This document shows positions 22,506 to 33,879 of a stretch of 64,000 nt of DNA, piece after piece. Location of the stretch: assembly GCF_032854445.1 (NCBI RefSeq), contig NC_088299.1, forward strand, positions 19,337,608-19,401,607, in the 5' to 3' direction. The notes under the pieces were generated by a model. It saw only the letters and a list, made by a program, of their open reading frames with translations. It ran no database searches and was not told the origin of the DNA. Made by a program: the position numbers and the translations under genes. Origin of the DNA: Liolophura sinensis (taxonomy: Eukaryota; Mollusca; Polyplacophora; Chitonida; Chitonidae). How positions within the stretch are numbered: the first letter of the stretch is position 1; each line of letters starts with the position of its first letter.

Positions 22506-23150
22506 GTAACCCACTGAGACATCACTCTGTTGATGTAAGATGTTCACTGTGACTAAAACGTATTACGTGTACGTAGACTTCAGATGTCACCTTGTGTGTC
22601 AAACTCTTAGTAGCACCCAACAAATCTCATTATATCAGCCTTTTAACACTGCAGCTGCCTTGAAATGCAGAGCGCACTTTTAACTGATACATGGATTGTG
22701 GTTGTGATCCCACATCTGACCAAATATGGGCACAAGCAGTCTAAACTATACAATTATATGTAATATATATATAATTAGATGTTCATTACTGTCAAGTCAC
22801 TACACAGGCATACTGCTAGATACAGTACTTCACTGGACTGGTATTCATTGCCAGTATCAAGAATCCTACACTTACAGAGTTTTACAGATGAAGGAAATCA
22901 GAATAAACCACAAACTCTGAGCAAGGAACTGGTGAATTTTTGAATGGTACATTATCTCCAATGTCATAAACTTCAAAAACCAAATAAACTTGAACTTACA
23001 TGAAATTCATAATGCTAAGGCATCATGTAGCATTAAAGCATAATGCTACATGATGCTATGTAATATTAAGCAGATACAAGTCGGCATATACACCCTTCAA
23101 CCTCTAATAAAACAACAATGAACACATTCTACCTGTCTGTCCAATACAAC
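22506..23150. other. Spacer between CNEP1R1 and MED10 with a perfect hairpin
   Basis: No gene. At 23020-23056 a 15-base perfect inverted repeat (gcatcatgtagcatt and its complement) flanks a seven-base loop. Confidence 0.6.
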
Positions 23151-23886
23151 TTTATTAGAATTGATTTCTGATATCAGGCCAGAGACAAATTTCAATGCAG
23201 GTCCAATCTGATGACAAACCAGACACATTCTAATGACATGTTAGACACATTCTTATGATACGTCAGACACACATTCTGATGACATCTCAAGACACATTCT
23301 AATGATAGGTCAGACACACATTCTGATGACAAGCCAAACACCTTCTTCTGATAGGTCAGACACACATTCTGATGACAAGCCAAACACCTTCTAATGATAG
23401 GTCAGACACATTCTGATGACATCTCAGACACATTCTGATGACAAATAAGGCACACATTCTGATAATAGGTCAGACAGGCCTAAAGATAGGTCCGGCCCCC
23501 ATTCTGATGACAGGTCAGGACCCCATTCTGATGACAGGTCAGGCACACATTCTGATAACAGGTCACACACCCATTCTGATGACTGGTCAGGCACACATTC
23601 TGATGACAGGTCAGGCACACATTCTGATGACAGGTCACACACGCATTCTGATAACAGGTCACACACCCATTCTGATGACAGGCCAGGCACACATTCTGAT
23701 GACAGGCCAGGCATATTCCGATGACAGGTCAGGCACACCTTCCAATGACGGGTCAGGCACACCTTCCAATGACAGGTCCGACTTGCTGTCTTTCACCTCA
23801 TATCTTCTATTTGAGAAGAATAGCGCTCTTTCCGCATCAAAACTCAAAATGAGCATTAAGTAACTAAGTCCACAAGTTGCTGCAGG
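23151..23886 (-). other. Probable MED10 3' UTR containing a 24-bp minisatellite
   Basis: Between the MED10 stop and an AATAAA on the minus strand (ctttattag on +, near 23151) lies an array of 24-base units (attctgatgacaggtcaggc then acac), from about 23215 to 23790. The units are clean on the right and more diverged on the left. If that signal is used, the array is part of the transcript's 3' UTR. Confidence 0.65.
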
Positions 23887-26800
23887 TCACGTAGGCCTGT
23901 CATCCCCTCGCAAAGCTCTGTACTTGGCCATTTCATTTGGGAAACTTTTGCTTAATTCTACAATCAACATGTTCTTGAATCTCTGAAAACAGAAACAAAT
24001 CTCTCAGTTCTTACAATACAGAGGAATGACTTGAAATGGTGGAAGAGACACTATCATTTTAGTCATATCATGTTCACTTCAAGATATGAAGTATAGATTG
24101 AAAATTGCAACATTCCAAATTGTTCCGTGAATTAGTATTTTCTTCACCTACAACATAAAAGAAGGTAATGAAAGTGTTTGCTGTAATACACAACCTACCT
24201 TTACTGCATCAATCTTTCCCTTGACTTGTTCATTTTTCACCAAAGCCTTTTCCAGACAATCCTTTGTGTACAGATTTGGGTTCTTACCCTGATCAATATA
24301 CCTGGAAAAATACAAAAACAGCCAAAATCATGAAGAGATGTAAAATATTATATGACTGCCAAACAGTGAGCATAGAGTATGGCATATACACTGATAACCA
24401 GATGTTACCTACAAATTCTCAACCACACACGGAGCTGAACGTGTCTGCATTGGAACTGGAGGGCCATGAATCTCCTGCCAAGACTACCTAATTGGCCCTC
24501 AACTGTCACCACAATCAGAGGTTGGGGAGGCAGGAAAATCCCATCTCAAAATGGGATTCAGTCACCAGTCCATGATGTTCCTGTTTAAAAATTCAAGATC
24601 AGATACTAACATATAACTTATCTGACACATATCTGATATAATAACTCTGGTTATGTGCAAATTTTCCACAACTTCATACTGTGCCAAAATCATGCTCATA
24701 AAACCATGTCTTGACAAGGAAGTATAGAGAAGTTAACTAAATGGGTCAAAAGGTGCAGTTTGACTTATAAGAATAAGAATAAGGAACAGTATGGGCTAAA
24801 ACTGTGCACAATCAAACATACTCAAAAACTTCCAATGGAACTTGAACATCTTGGACTTGAGCTTTTAGCTTGTCAATCTCCTGCATATCTGTTATCATTT
24901 TATGTCTGCAAAGAAAAAAAATAATTTCAAATTAAACTGAATATTTCATATATACATTCTGGGATTAAGATAAATGGACATCTATCACATATCAGCAGCA
25001 TATTATTATGTAAGTAATGGTGTTCTTATATCAGCAGCATATCATTATGTAAGTAATGGTGTTCTTATGTCAGTAGCATATCATTATGTAAGTAATGTTG
25101 TTCTTATATCAGTAGCATATCATTATGTAAGTAATGGTGTATAACTATACCTTGAAAGGCAGTGGAAGATACGGCTTTTATTGAAAACAGACAGGGTTAA
25201 TTAAAGGTAGGCCCTTACTTTTTCTATGTAACGTTTAGCCAAGGATACGTGTCTAAACAGCTAAGTTACCTGCCCTATTTTGGTAGCTTTCACTCTTCTT
25301 TCAGAGGCATTTAGGAGCTGGGGTAGTATAGATTGACAGACGCATTACTTATGGATAACAACTCCTGGATTATTGTATTGGTGACATTTCGATGTAGGTT
25401 CTTACATCGTTATCAAACCATATGAACATACAGAGATACATGTCAACATATATACAGTAAAAGAGTGAGTATTGTCAAAAACAGGCAACAATGAAACTAC
25501 AGATAATGGCTTCAGGGTTTAAGGCGGTCACTGTCTAATTGGATGAGGTCATTGTAGGCGCTCGGTAGGTGGTAACCGCTGTCTCAGTTAAGCTGTGGAT
25601 TGTGTCATCGGATCATGATGGCTTCCAGCAGTTTCCTTCTTTTGTAGTCTGACTGGTTGTTCTGTAGGGTATGAACTGTGTTCCATTGGATTTGGTGTAC
25701 TGGATGGGCTCTGATGTGATCACTGAGGGCTGATTTTCCATCTAATTTTTCAAGTGAGGCCTTGTGCTCTGCAATTCTGATACTGAGTGGTCTACCGGTT
25801 TCTCCAGTGTATTGCTGTTGACAGTCACAATGAATGCTGTACACAGAGCCTTTGGGGTTCTTCCCTATGGGTTGGCTGTTTCTTTCCATTGGCTTTGAGT
25901 CTGGTTTTGAGGTTAGAGGCGGAGGTAAACATGGATTGTATGTCCAGTTTTGTCATGCAGGAGTCTTCTTATCTGGTAGCTTGGGGTGCCTATATACGGA
26001 ATAGGTATATATATATTGGGGTGGTCGGGTCTCGTTGCTCTGGTCCTGTTAGCTGGATTGAGAGTTTTACTGATAGTTCTCTCCACTAATTGTGGGGGGT
26101 ATCGGTTTTGGGTGGTAAAGGTTGTTTTGAGGTGATTTATTTCTTCTTGCAGGTTGATGCTGGATATCTGTATAGCTTGTTTTGTCAGGGTAGATATTAT
26201 TCCTCTCTTGATCTGATTAAGTTGGTTAGATAGGTAATTCACGTATTGGTCTGAGAGTGTGGGTTTGCAGTACACTGAAGTGTGGAGTTGTTATCCGTAA
26301 GTAATGCCTCTGTCAATCTATATCTTTCACTCCGTCAATCTGTGGTTCTCGATTCATCAACATACCATAGGAAAGCTAAAGTACCTATATCTAGTTGCAA
26401 ATATGACATAGCCACAAGAGTTGAAGTGCGAAACACTTTCTAATGTGTCTCTGTTGCTAAAAAAGCCTATTTTTCACACCATGCATGCTATTCAACCAAA
26501 AGCAATGTCTGTGTCCATAAATGCCACTTACAGTTGTACACAGCATTCAATCACTTCACACTATGAGAAATCAAACCAACATTTTCCAGTTATCTCCTTT
26601 TTCTAAAAATTTACAAGCTATTTTTTTATACAATGTTCTGCACAGCTACATGTACCCCAAACGAGTTTATTTTAAGCCCACAAATGGCAGTGCGGCATTT
26701 GACTTCGTAAATTAATCTTAAGCAAGATACATGTTGCAGACTAAAACTACAACTCAGAGACGGAGCAATATATCCTATGACACATGATCTTGTGTAACAT

Positions 26801-28599
26801 AACTCTTGTGGCTGTGTGATTCGGATCTCTCAGCAAGAGTTGTTTGGTTGTAACTTTGATGTATCTATACCGTCACCCTAGTTCACAGTTCAATATTGAT
26901 CGGACGTTAGGTTTGAGAAAAATTTTGTTTGGCAAGGATGGCTCAAAACCAATGTCAAGAGTGCTTCACTTAAAAATCTGATGCTTATAAGTGTACCCTT
27001 GTCAAACGTGTTGAGGCTGTCAGTACAGTAGGCTGCTTTGAACATCATCGCTGAATCTCAGACTCACGCAGCGTCAGAAATAATCGATCAACGTTGTTCT
27101 TGTCATAAACAAAAGGATAACGACCACGAGTGTCCATATGTATGCTTCAAACGTTGTCACAAAACTACCACGGTAACATCATCAGCTTTTTAAATGGGGT
27201 GCGCTTTGACATTAGTTTGGATCTATCCTTGGTTAAAATTTTTTCTTGCCAAACCTAACATCAGAGCAAATCTTGTACTAACTAATTCAATTAAATGACA
27301 CGTTGTGGTGTCAACTCAACTGAACTGCTTTCAGGCTTCGCGCTAGCCATATCTGCTCCAACGGTTATTGAACCAATGCACATAACATTGTCGCGAATGC
27401 TACCCAGTTCAAAGCGGAAAGTTTGTCCCTGCAACAATCAATTTAGGCCAGGGGTTGTTATAACTGCACTCCATGTGAAGCAGATACACCTGGGAAGCTC
27501 GCCACCTAATCATATTTTCACCTCTTCGCTGCTGTATCTCAATAAAAATTAAATACCTCTCACAAATCAACTTCTGTTCAAGGTACAGCGTGCACCAACT
27601 GCAAAAGCGACAATGTATGCCTCTACTATCACACGGAATTTGGCAATTCGTGAATTGTGATGATGACAACATGGTGGCCGGTGACCTGTTCAAGTGAGCA
27701 AGTGGGAGAAATTTTGTTTTTAATGAGATTCTGGCAAGTGTCCGACCCGTCGTGTTGGGGTTCACGTGGCCAACTTTTCATGTCTAAAACACAATGGCTT
27801 TCCAATGTTGGCAAAAAGGTCACTTGTTGCCACTTCGCTAGCGACAATTAAGGTCTTGTTGTACATGATAACGCCACGAAAGCTCTACAGAAATACTCAG
27901 GCTATCTGGAAGCTGAAAATTATACATATCCAATGGATACAAGATCGCTGAGAGCGATTCAAAAATGGGCATTTTCCTATGTAATGACGTTGGAACGACC
28001 GTTTTCTTTACCTACGCCGTTTGTTTACTAAGGAGTTCACATGGTCTCTAATTTCAGTTCGTCTTACAGAATACAGCGGCGATGTGAAGAAAATATGATA
28101 AGGTGGCGGGCTTCACTGTTGTTTCTGCTTCACGCAGTTGTGGCGACACCTGGCCTGACTTGAACGGTGTGGGGACGAACTTTCCGCTTTAAACCATTTA
28201 GCATTTGCGACGATAGCACGAACGTTAGTTTAGTAACCCTCGGATCACTCAGGGCTAGCTTTAGCCAAAGATCTCGGCTGTGATATTTTAGTATGGGGTT
28301 ACATTCATGACGGTCATATTACTGTAACACTATACACGAACAGCTGTACTCTATCAGTGTACTAGAATCCTGGAAAATATTTCATGGTGACGAATGTTGG
28401 ACCTGTTCTAAACCATTCCGTAAATGGCAACATACACAGAGTCTCCTCCAGGCAGTATTTCAGTTAAGCTAACTTACATTTTTTGATTAAGTACATTTTG
28501 TCCTTGTGGCTTGAAATCGCTCGCTATTATACCCAGCTGGCGAGTATTTTCGATGAAAAGCTCTAAATGGGATTCGATCGCTTCGAACTTGTCCGCCAT
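23887..28599 (-). CDS. MED10: Mediator complex subunit 10, complete, four exons
   Basis: Exons from high to low are 28478-28599, 24822-24905, 24199-24301 and 23887-23982. They total 134 codons plus stop (human 135). Every junction is GT-AG and in phase. The protein begins MADKFEAIESHLELFIEN, continues TRQLGIIASDFKPQGQNVLN, VQVPLEVFEYIDQGKNPNLY and TKDCLEKALVKNEQVKGKID, and ends ELSKSFPNEMAKYRALRGDD. This aligns along its full length with animal MED10, a subunit of the Mediator middle module that bridges transcription factors and RNA polymerase II. The ATG at 28599 gives the conserved N-terminus and is clearly the start. The first intron (3.6 kb) holds a 39-bp repeat, a Penelope-like fragment and an inverted repeat. 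The gene faces CNEP1R1 tail to tail. Confidence 0.97.
24988..25142. repeat. 39-bp tandem repeat, four copies, in MED10 intron 1
   Basis: Unit tatcagcagcatatcattat followed by gtaagtaatggtgttctta, four times with few changes. Confidence 0.9.
25328..26322 (-). mobile_element. Penelope-like retroelement fragment (reverse transcriptase end plus GIY-YIG endonuclease)
   Basis: On the minus strand, 26275-25913 encodes a segment opening YCKPTLSDQYVNYLSNQ, matching the region after the reverse-transcriptase core of Penelope-like elements (family pattern SVYRKPTHTDxYL). Bases 25889-25605 encode a GIY-YIG nuclease-type domain with VYSIHCDCQQQYTGETGRP and LSIRIAEHKASL, the domain that follows the reverse transcriptase in these elements. 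The element lacks most of its 5' part and is decayed. Its two ends carry about 38 bases in inverted orientation (25328-25365 versus 26281-26322), as known for the terminal repeats of this family. A hairpin near 25380-25412 resembles a hammerhead ribozyme. Confidence 0.82.
26323..28477. repeat. Rest of MED10 intron 1, with an imperfect inverted repeat
   Basis: No exon is visible. Bases 26905-26968 and 27209-27270 are imperfect reverse complements sharing gacatt-tttgga and ttcttgccaaacctaac-like blocks. They are about 300 bases apart, which suggests a small foldback element. The rest shows nothing I can name. Confidence 0.55.
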
Positions 28600-30240
28600 C
28601 TTGAATTTGTCAGTACCATCTAAAAGTGCTTATAATGTCAACATGCGGAACGGACTAGCGTTTGGACAAGGGCAATAACTGTCCAAGTTAATCAGCCTCG
28701 CATCTGTGTCAGGTTGTCATTTTAATTTAGTGAGTTAATTGTCGCAACTCCTGGTGAATCTACCCAATAGAATCCTCAAAGAGATTTATTTAGGATTTGT
28801 TAGATATTAACTGATATACAAAATCATACCAGCTCAGTTTCACTGCAAAAGGCTCACCGACCATGGTTATGATAGTACCGGCATCATATGGATCTGTTAT
28901 CAAGTAAAAAGCTGGGCACGTTAAATTTGACACTAGATTCCCAGCCCATCAGATAAGAAAGTGTGAAGACAACAGCAGAACTGACGTCAGCAGGAACCCC
29001 TGGGCGACAAGCCCTCTGACCATCAGGTGGCATATACGTGTACAGGCTCGCCAACTACATATACCTAGAGTGAATCGGGATTGGCTCTACCCACATTACT
29101 GGGGTATATTTATTTTACGTGGCTTTTTATGTGAAACATGTCAGTATATCATACAAAGACAAAAATACCAGAGCCTCACGCAAAAGGTTGTTTTGAATGC
29201 AATTTAACACTTCAAAGGCAATAATAGACTGGGAATACATGTGTATTGGTCAGGATTTTATTACGGTTAAAAAGGCACGTGTAAATTGTGAGTGCTAACA
29301 TGTTAAGATGTTACAGAGCGCATAGGCCTAAAGTTACATAACAAAACGATTAATGCAGAGCGTAAGACTTAAAAAAAGTGCAGATCTGACACAATACAGT
29401 GCTAGATTACATCCTTTCCTAGAAGCATGTAAAGTTTAATATTGTAACCCTTCAGAAAGTGTTAACCTAACATTGCAAATGTTTGCCATCCCCTACACCA
29501 TTAACTAAATGTTGAATTTAAATTTTAGGTATTGAAGTTATGTAACATTTTATTTTTAATGGAGTCAGTTCTAACAGCTTCCTATAGCTTATGTAGGCCT
29601 ATATAAGCATATATATGTTATATATTCAATTGCAAGGGAGGCCGTACTTTAAATATTGGTGTGAGTTGTTGCATATAGGCCTATATATAAATAGCAATGG
29701 TGAGTAAAACATACATATGGGGGACTGCATTTACGTATAAGCCAATATAATGCAGAAGTAGTGTTTTACGATGCCGATCAAACCCGCAATCACTGCCTAT
29801 GACTCATTCTGTCAAACAGGGCAATACACAATGTATGTTTTGTTTCATTACATGTATATGATTGATTTGTGCGTCCATGCATAATCCACGAGGATATGCT
29901 TCGAAGAGCAACGTATCGATCATGACAAAACAAGATCATGACAAAACAAGCACTTAAGTACTGACTGCACATGCAGCTATAAAGTAGATACGATCCGAGA
30001 CAGAAACAACAAAGGCAATTAAGAAACCTTGAAAGTTCATAAACAGCTATCGAATTGTTTTCAAGTTATTTTTGTATAGATTGCATCCCCTTTTATTAAA
30101 AATGTAGGACTTTTCAAGTTTTGTTAAGGGTTTCAGATGTGCTTTGTCTTCAGGGTTCCAGATGTGTTTTTCTTTAGGGTTCCAGGTGTGCTTTGTCTTT
30201 AGGGTTCCAGGTGTGGTTTTCTTTAAGCTGAACAATAAAC
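28600..30240. other. Spacer upstream of MED10
   Basis: This includes the MED10 promoter side. No gene is visible. Bases 29535-29574 are one arm of a perfect 40-base inverted repeat whose other arm lies at 31208-31247. A direct repeat of gatcatgacaaaacaa lies near 29921-29950. At about 30125-30232 there are four imperfect ~25-base units (gggttccaggtgtgctttgt then cttta). Confidence 0.6.
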
Positions 30241-30469
30241 GATGACATCCTAATTATATACGCTATTTTTTTTATTGATATATATTCACAGAAACATGTC
30301 TGCTTTAATCTGTTGTCATCAACCTAACAAAAAACACACAGTAAGAACTTATTCTTCTGGCATCATATACATGCACTCAATAAATACAGGAACTTTAAAG
30401 CAAATGTTGTTTTTTGGCCAGAAATCTCCAATGGCCTCTTCGGAATAAAATATGTTGAACAGGTCCTTA

Positions 30470-31128
30470 TCACTTAGTCACTTCAGCCCAAATAGCCCGG
30501 ATGTCATCACAGCACTCCACTAGCCGGTGTATGATTGGGGGCTTTCTCGTTTTGATGCAATATTTACCATAATCCAATAATCTAGGGAATGCATCTGACT
30601 TCTATTGTGTTCGAATTAATGAATTAATGATATCTTGGCCTATAAATCAAACTGAGCTCATGATTCTCATGAGCTCAAATAAACACATATTCTTTTATAT
30701 TCAGTCTGTCTTTCAAGAGACATTGAGTATATCATTTTCACACACCAAACGGTACAGCACAATAGGTGAATTACTGCATGAATTAAAGATGATTTAAGTG
30801 GAGATGATCCGATCAAATATGTCAACTCGCAGTATGTTATCTATTAACAGCTGGTACCTGGTTTGTGACAGGTGAGCAGTGGTTATAAAAACTTAGCCCG
30901 CTTAAAAAGACACAATCCAAGCTCAACGCTGTTCACGGACCGAGCCGCCACGCCCACCAAGTTCATGCCTCCTTTGATGTCTAGATCAGAATCAACCACA
31001 CGCCCAGAGCTGATAGGATTAGAAGGTTCATAATACCTGCTACTAATAAGCCCCTGGTAAGGTAAATTTAAACTAATTTGTTCTATTGTAGCTTACATTA
31101 ATGGAATTAGGTAAGATTTCTGATAACG

Positions 31129-31213
<85 letters not shown>

Positions 31214-31977
31214 CTGACTCCATTAAAAATAAAATGTTACATAACTTTATATATATATATATAGTATTTCGGGCCGAAATATCTTAAAGGAGAAATGCTT
31301 TATGGGAGACAGATACTCTATCAACAATGTTCTATATAAGAGAATGGCATAACGAATTATATGTATGTACTAGCGAAATTCTTACTACATGTACATTCAC
31401 TCAGACCTACTAGAATGTTATCTATTATAGTGTTACCTTTTATAGTAAAACTCATTTATATCATTTCTGGATACAGACATATTTACGAGATTCCAACAAC
31501 AGCGACTCTCACGAATCGAATCTGACTGAACAGATTTATTTTTCAGTCAGGTGTATAATTGAATAACATCCTATAATAGGAATAATATCGGATAAAATCA
31601 TGATGGACGTAACGTAAGAATCGTTGACTCCCGAGTACATATTCATTCATGTCGAATGAACTTCCAATAGAATGAATGAAACGAGACTGTTTATACTGTA
31701 ATTATTCGACTATTCCATACAATAAATATTCAAGTATGAACGTTGTTTTAAGGTTGATGGCCTTCTAATATGTTTCCATATTTCACGTGAGATAATTATG
31801 ACCAACTTTCACCTGAATACCTTGCTCTGGTGAGAAACCCTTCGCTCTCATCATGGCAATCAGCTGACAAAGCATAGCGCCACGCTGGGTGTAGGCGGGA
31901 CACGTCTTGACCAAGTAACAAACTGGCTTACGTCTCATCTCTTGTCGCTGCATGACGTATTGATGGGCGTCGCTCAT
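30470..31977 (-). CDS. Unrecognised 93-residue protein, two exons
   Basis: Exon 1 is 31821-31977 (52 codons plus one base, donor CAAG|GTATTC). Exon 2 is 30470-30594 (after gaagtcag, ending in TGA). The joined product starts MSDAHQYVMQRQEMRRKPVC, passes YLVKTCPAYTQRGAMLCQLI and AMMRAKGFSPEQDAFPRLLD, and ends CCDDIRAIWAEVTK. Splicing at CAAG keeps the frame and gives an uninterrupted, protein-like sequence; the donor six bases further on would not. It has no signal peptide or membrane helix and is rich in Cys and basic residues. I do not recognise a family. An AATAAA on this strand lies near 30270. The intron contains a long (TA)n tract. The gene diverges from a coiled-coil gene whose first exon begins within about 70 bases. 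Support is from frame, splice sites and poly(A) only. Confidence 0.62.
31130..31262. repeat. (TA)n tract split by a 40-bp inverted copy of 29535-29574
   Basis: About 78 bases of pure TA repeat (31131-31208) are followed by 31208-31247, an exact reverse complement of 29535-29574, and then more TA. It lies in the intron of the 93-residue gene. Confidence 0.95.
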
Positions 31978-32341
31978 GACCCAGCTCAAGTGTTATGTGA
32001 CGTCATGTGGATCTTTTCAAATATGTTTTGAGCTGGCCTCAGTGGGATGAGTGATATAAGGCACTCAATCACAGTTCTGGTAGATCAGGACGAGATCAGA
32101 CAAGGTAACACTGATTATATTCGCTCCGATACTCACCTGTACGCCTGGTTAGTCAAGCCGACTTTCTTCGCATTCATGGGATTTCTTGCGCTCTTTAAAT
32201 TTTTCTGTACAAATAACACGTTATCTAGCCCTATCCATAGACAATACACTGCGGTAAATATTCTTATAGGCCTATCTGATATGCTTTTTCTGTTGTAGTA
32301 AATTGTATGTAATGCAACACGAACCTTCATGTTTTCAGATC
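31978..32341. promoter_or_regulatory. Compact divergent promoter and 5' UTR region
   Basis: The minus-strand ATG at 31977 and a plus-strand first exon (ending CAAG|GTAACA at about 32104) lie back to back. The plus exon contains an ATG at 32047, but that frame stops soon after splicing to 32339. The exon is therefore most simply a 5' UTR exon of the coiled-coil gene. Confidence 0.5.
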
Positions 32342-33879
32342 ATGTTAAAGTGGAGGTATTCAAGTGAAGAAAATGACAGGCAGGTCAAACTTGTACGAGT
32401 TCGCCGAGCAGGTAGGTGACATCATTTGTTTTCACGTAATAAATTATTCCCCGATGCATGCACGTAAACGTATTGGTTATTGCTGTTAGATCAACACGCT
32501 ATGGCAGTGTTTAACATTTCGGTTGTTGTGGGACGATGTATTCGCTCGTGCTGTGAGATCTTGCTACGGCAGAGTTTCTGTTGTCAGAAAACTTATTGCT
32601 GTAGATCTATATTTGAATACATCACATTTGTTTTACACATTTTCTTGTTTATTGTTTTTATTTTATTCGAATATCTTAAAATAATATGAAACATTTGACT
32701 GGATTTCACTGATCAACTTTTCGCCAAATATCTGCCGTATAGCCTGTCTAAGCTTTCACATATAATTAACAAAATACAGTACTCTCCTTTCTTGTTTTAA
32801 GGAATTGAGTTGCAGCGGAGATCCATCGCCAAGGCTGTGTGTTTACAAAAGTTTAAAGAGCTGAAAGAAACCGCTGATTTCCAGGCGAAGTTCATCGACA
32901 GGTTGATGTTGGACAAGGAGAACTCTCTCAGGTGTGTGAAGCAGTTAGCTACATATAGATGGTTTTACACATGAGTGGTGAAAGTATCGGCTGAAGGCTC
33001 ACGTTGTTCACTATTCTGTTAATGGCCTGTGAAGAACCACCGCAAATATACATGTGTTGAGGTCTGATTTGACGGTGGGCATGGGGCATGAAAAATGGAT
33101 AGAGGAAAGAAATACGAATTATACTGTTATATAATCCATCAGCTTTCAGTCCGAAGGTGCTTGGATTTCTGCACTGTACTGAGATTAATGCACGTCTGCG
33201 CATTCTGGGCCTACAAATGTATAATATCAGTTTTTGTGCTATTTATTACAGATTACTGGACAGCGTCATGGCGGAATTTTCAGCGTTAGAAAAACAAATC
33301 AAAATTGCTGAAGACGAGATTGTATTTGAAAAGGATACGAACCGCAAACTTCGCACCGAGCTGAGTCACTGGAAAACGGAATGTGCTAACCTCACACTTT
33401 GTGCCAGGCTTCTGCAAGGGGAGCTAGACCGTGTGAAGCACACCTCGAGATCCCGCAACACACGTGACGAACTCCAAGAGACTCGACCAATGAGAACCAC
33501 GGATACCATCACGAAAAATTCCTCCGCAGAAGAACGGCGTCTTAGTCTAGACGAGACATTCCAAAACTTGGAGAACGAAAGTCGACTGGAGTTTCAGGGA
33601 GGTTTGAATGTAAACCCTGGTTTGAATGAAACTGTCTTTTCTCGATCTGACATGTTTGTGGCATCCGACTTCGAGCATGGTAAATCACAAACAAACTCAA
33701 GAAAGAAAACCATCATTCCTCCATCCACCCTCTCGAGCAGAAGTCACCAGCAGAGATCGCCAGCGTCACCGAAAACCATTGGATGTTTCCGGCGCTTTCG
33801 TTTTCGGATAGGGAAGAGAAAAGTGTATTCGTTACCACAACCCACGGTGATACATTCCCACCATGTTATTCAAAACTGA
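32342..33879 (+). CDS. Unrecognised 275-residue coiled-coil protein, three coding exons
   Basis: Coding exons are 32342-32411, 32802-32931 and 33252-33879, with matching phases (donors GCAG|GTAGGT and CTCAG|GTGTGT, acceptors ttttaag and ttattacag). The product starts MLKWRYSSEENDRQVKLVRV. Residues about 25-140 are highly charged and helical with heptad-like spacing (LQKFKELKETADFQAKFIDR, EFSALEKQIKIAEDEIVFEK, LCARLLQGELDRVKH), so a coiled coil is likely. The last third is Ser/Arg-rich and low in structure, with a basic CFRRFRFRIGKRKVY end. An upstream exon near 32047-32104 looks untranslated. An aataaa occurs at 34017. I do not recognise the family, and the start at 32342 is the first in-frame ATG after the acceptor. 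Confidence 0.72.

Noticed and set aside
23192-23863. Frames with MTGQAHILMTGQ- or CLTCHQN-like repeats
   Set aside because: They come from the 24-bp array in the probable MED10 3' UTR.
32047-32298. 83-codon plus-strand frame starting MSDIRHSITVLV
   Set aside because: Splicing at 32104 to 32339 puts it out of frame with the coiled-coil protein. It is more simply a 5' UTR exon followed by intron.
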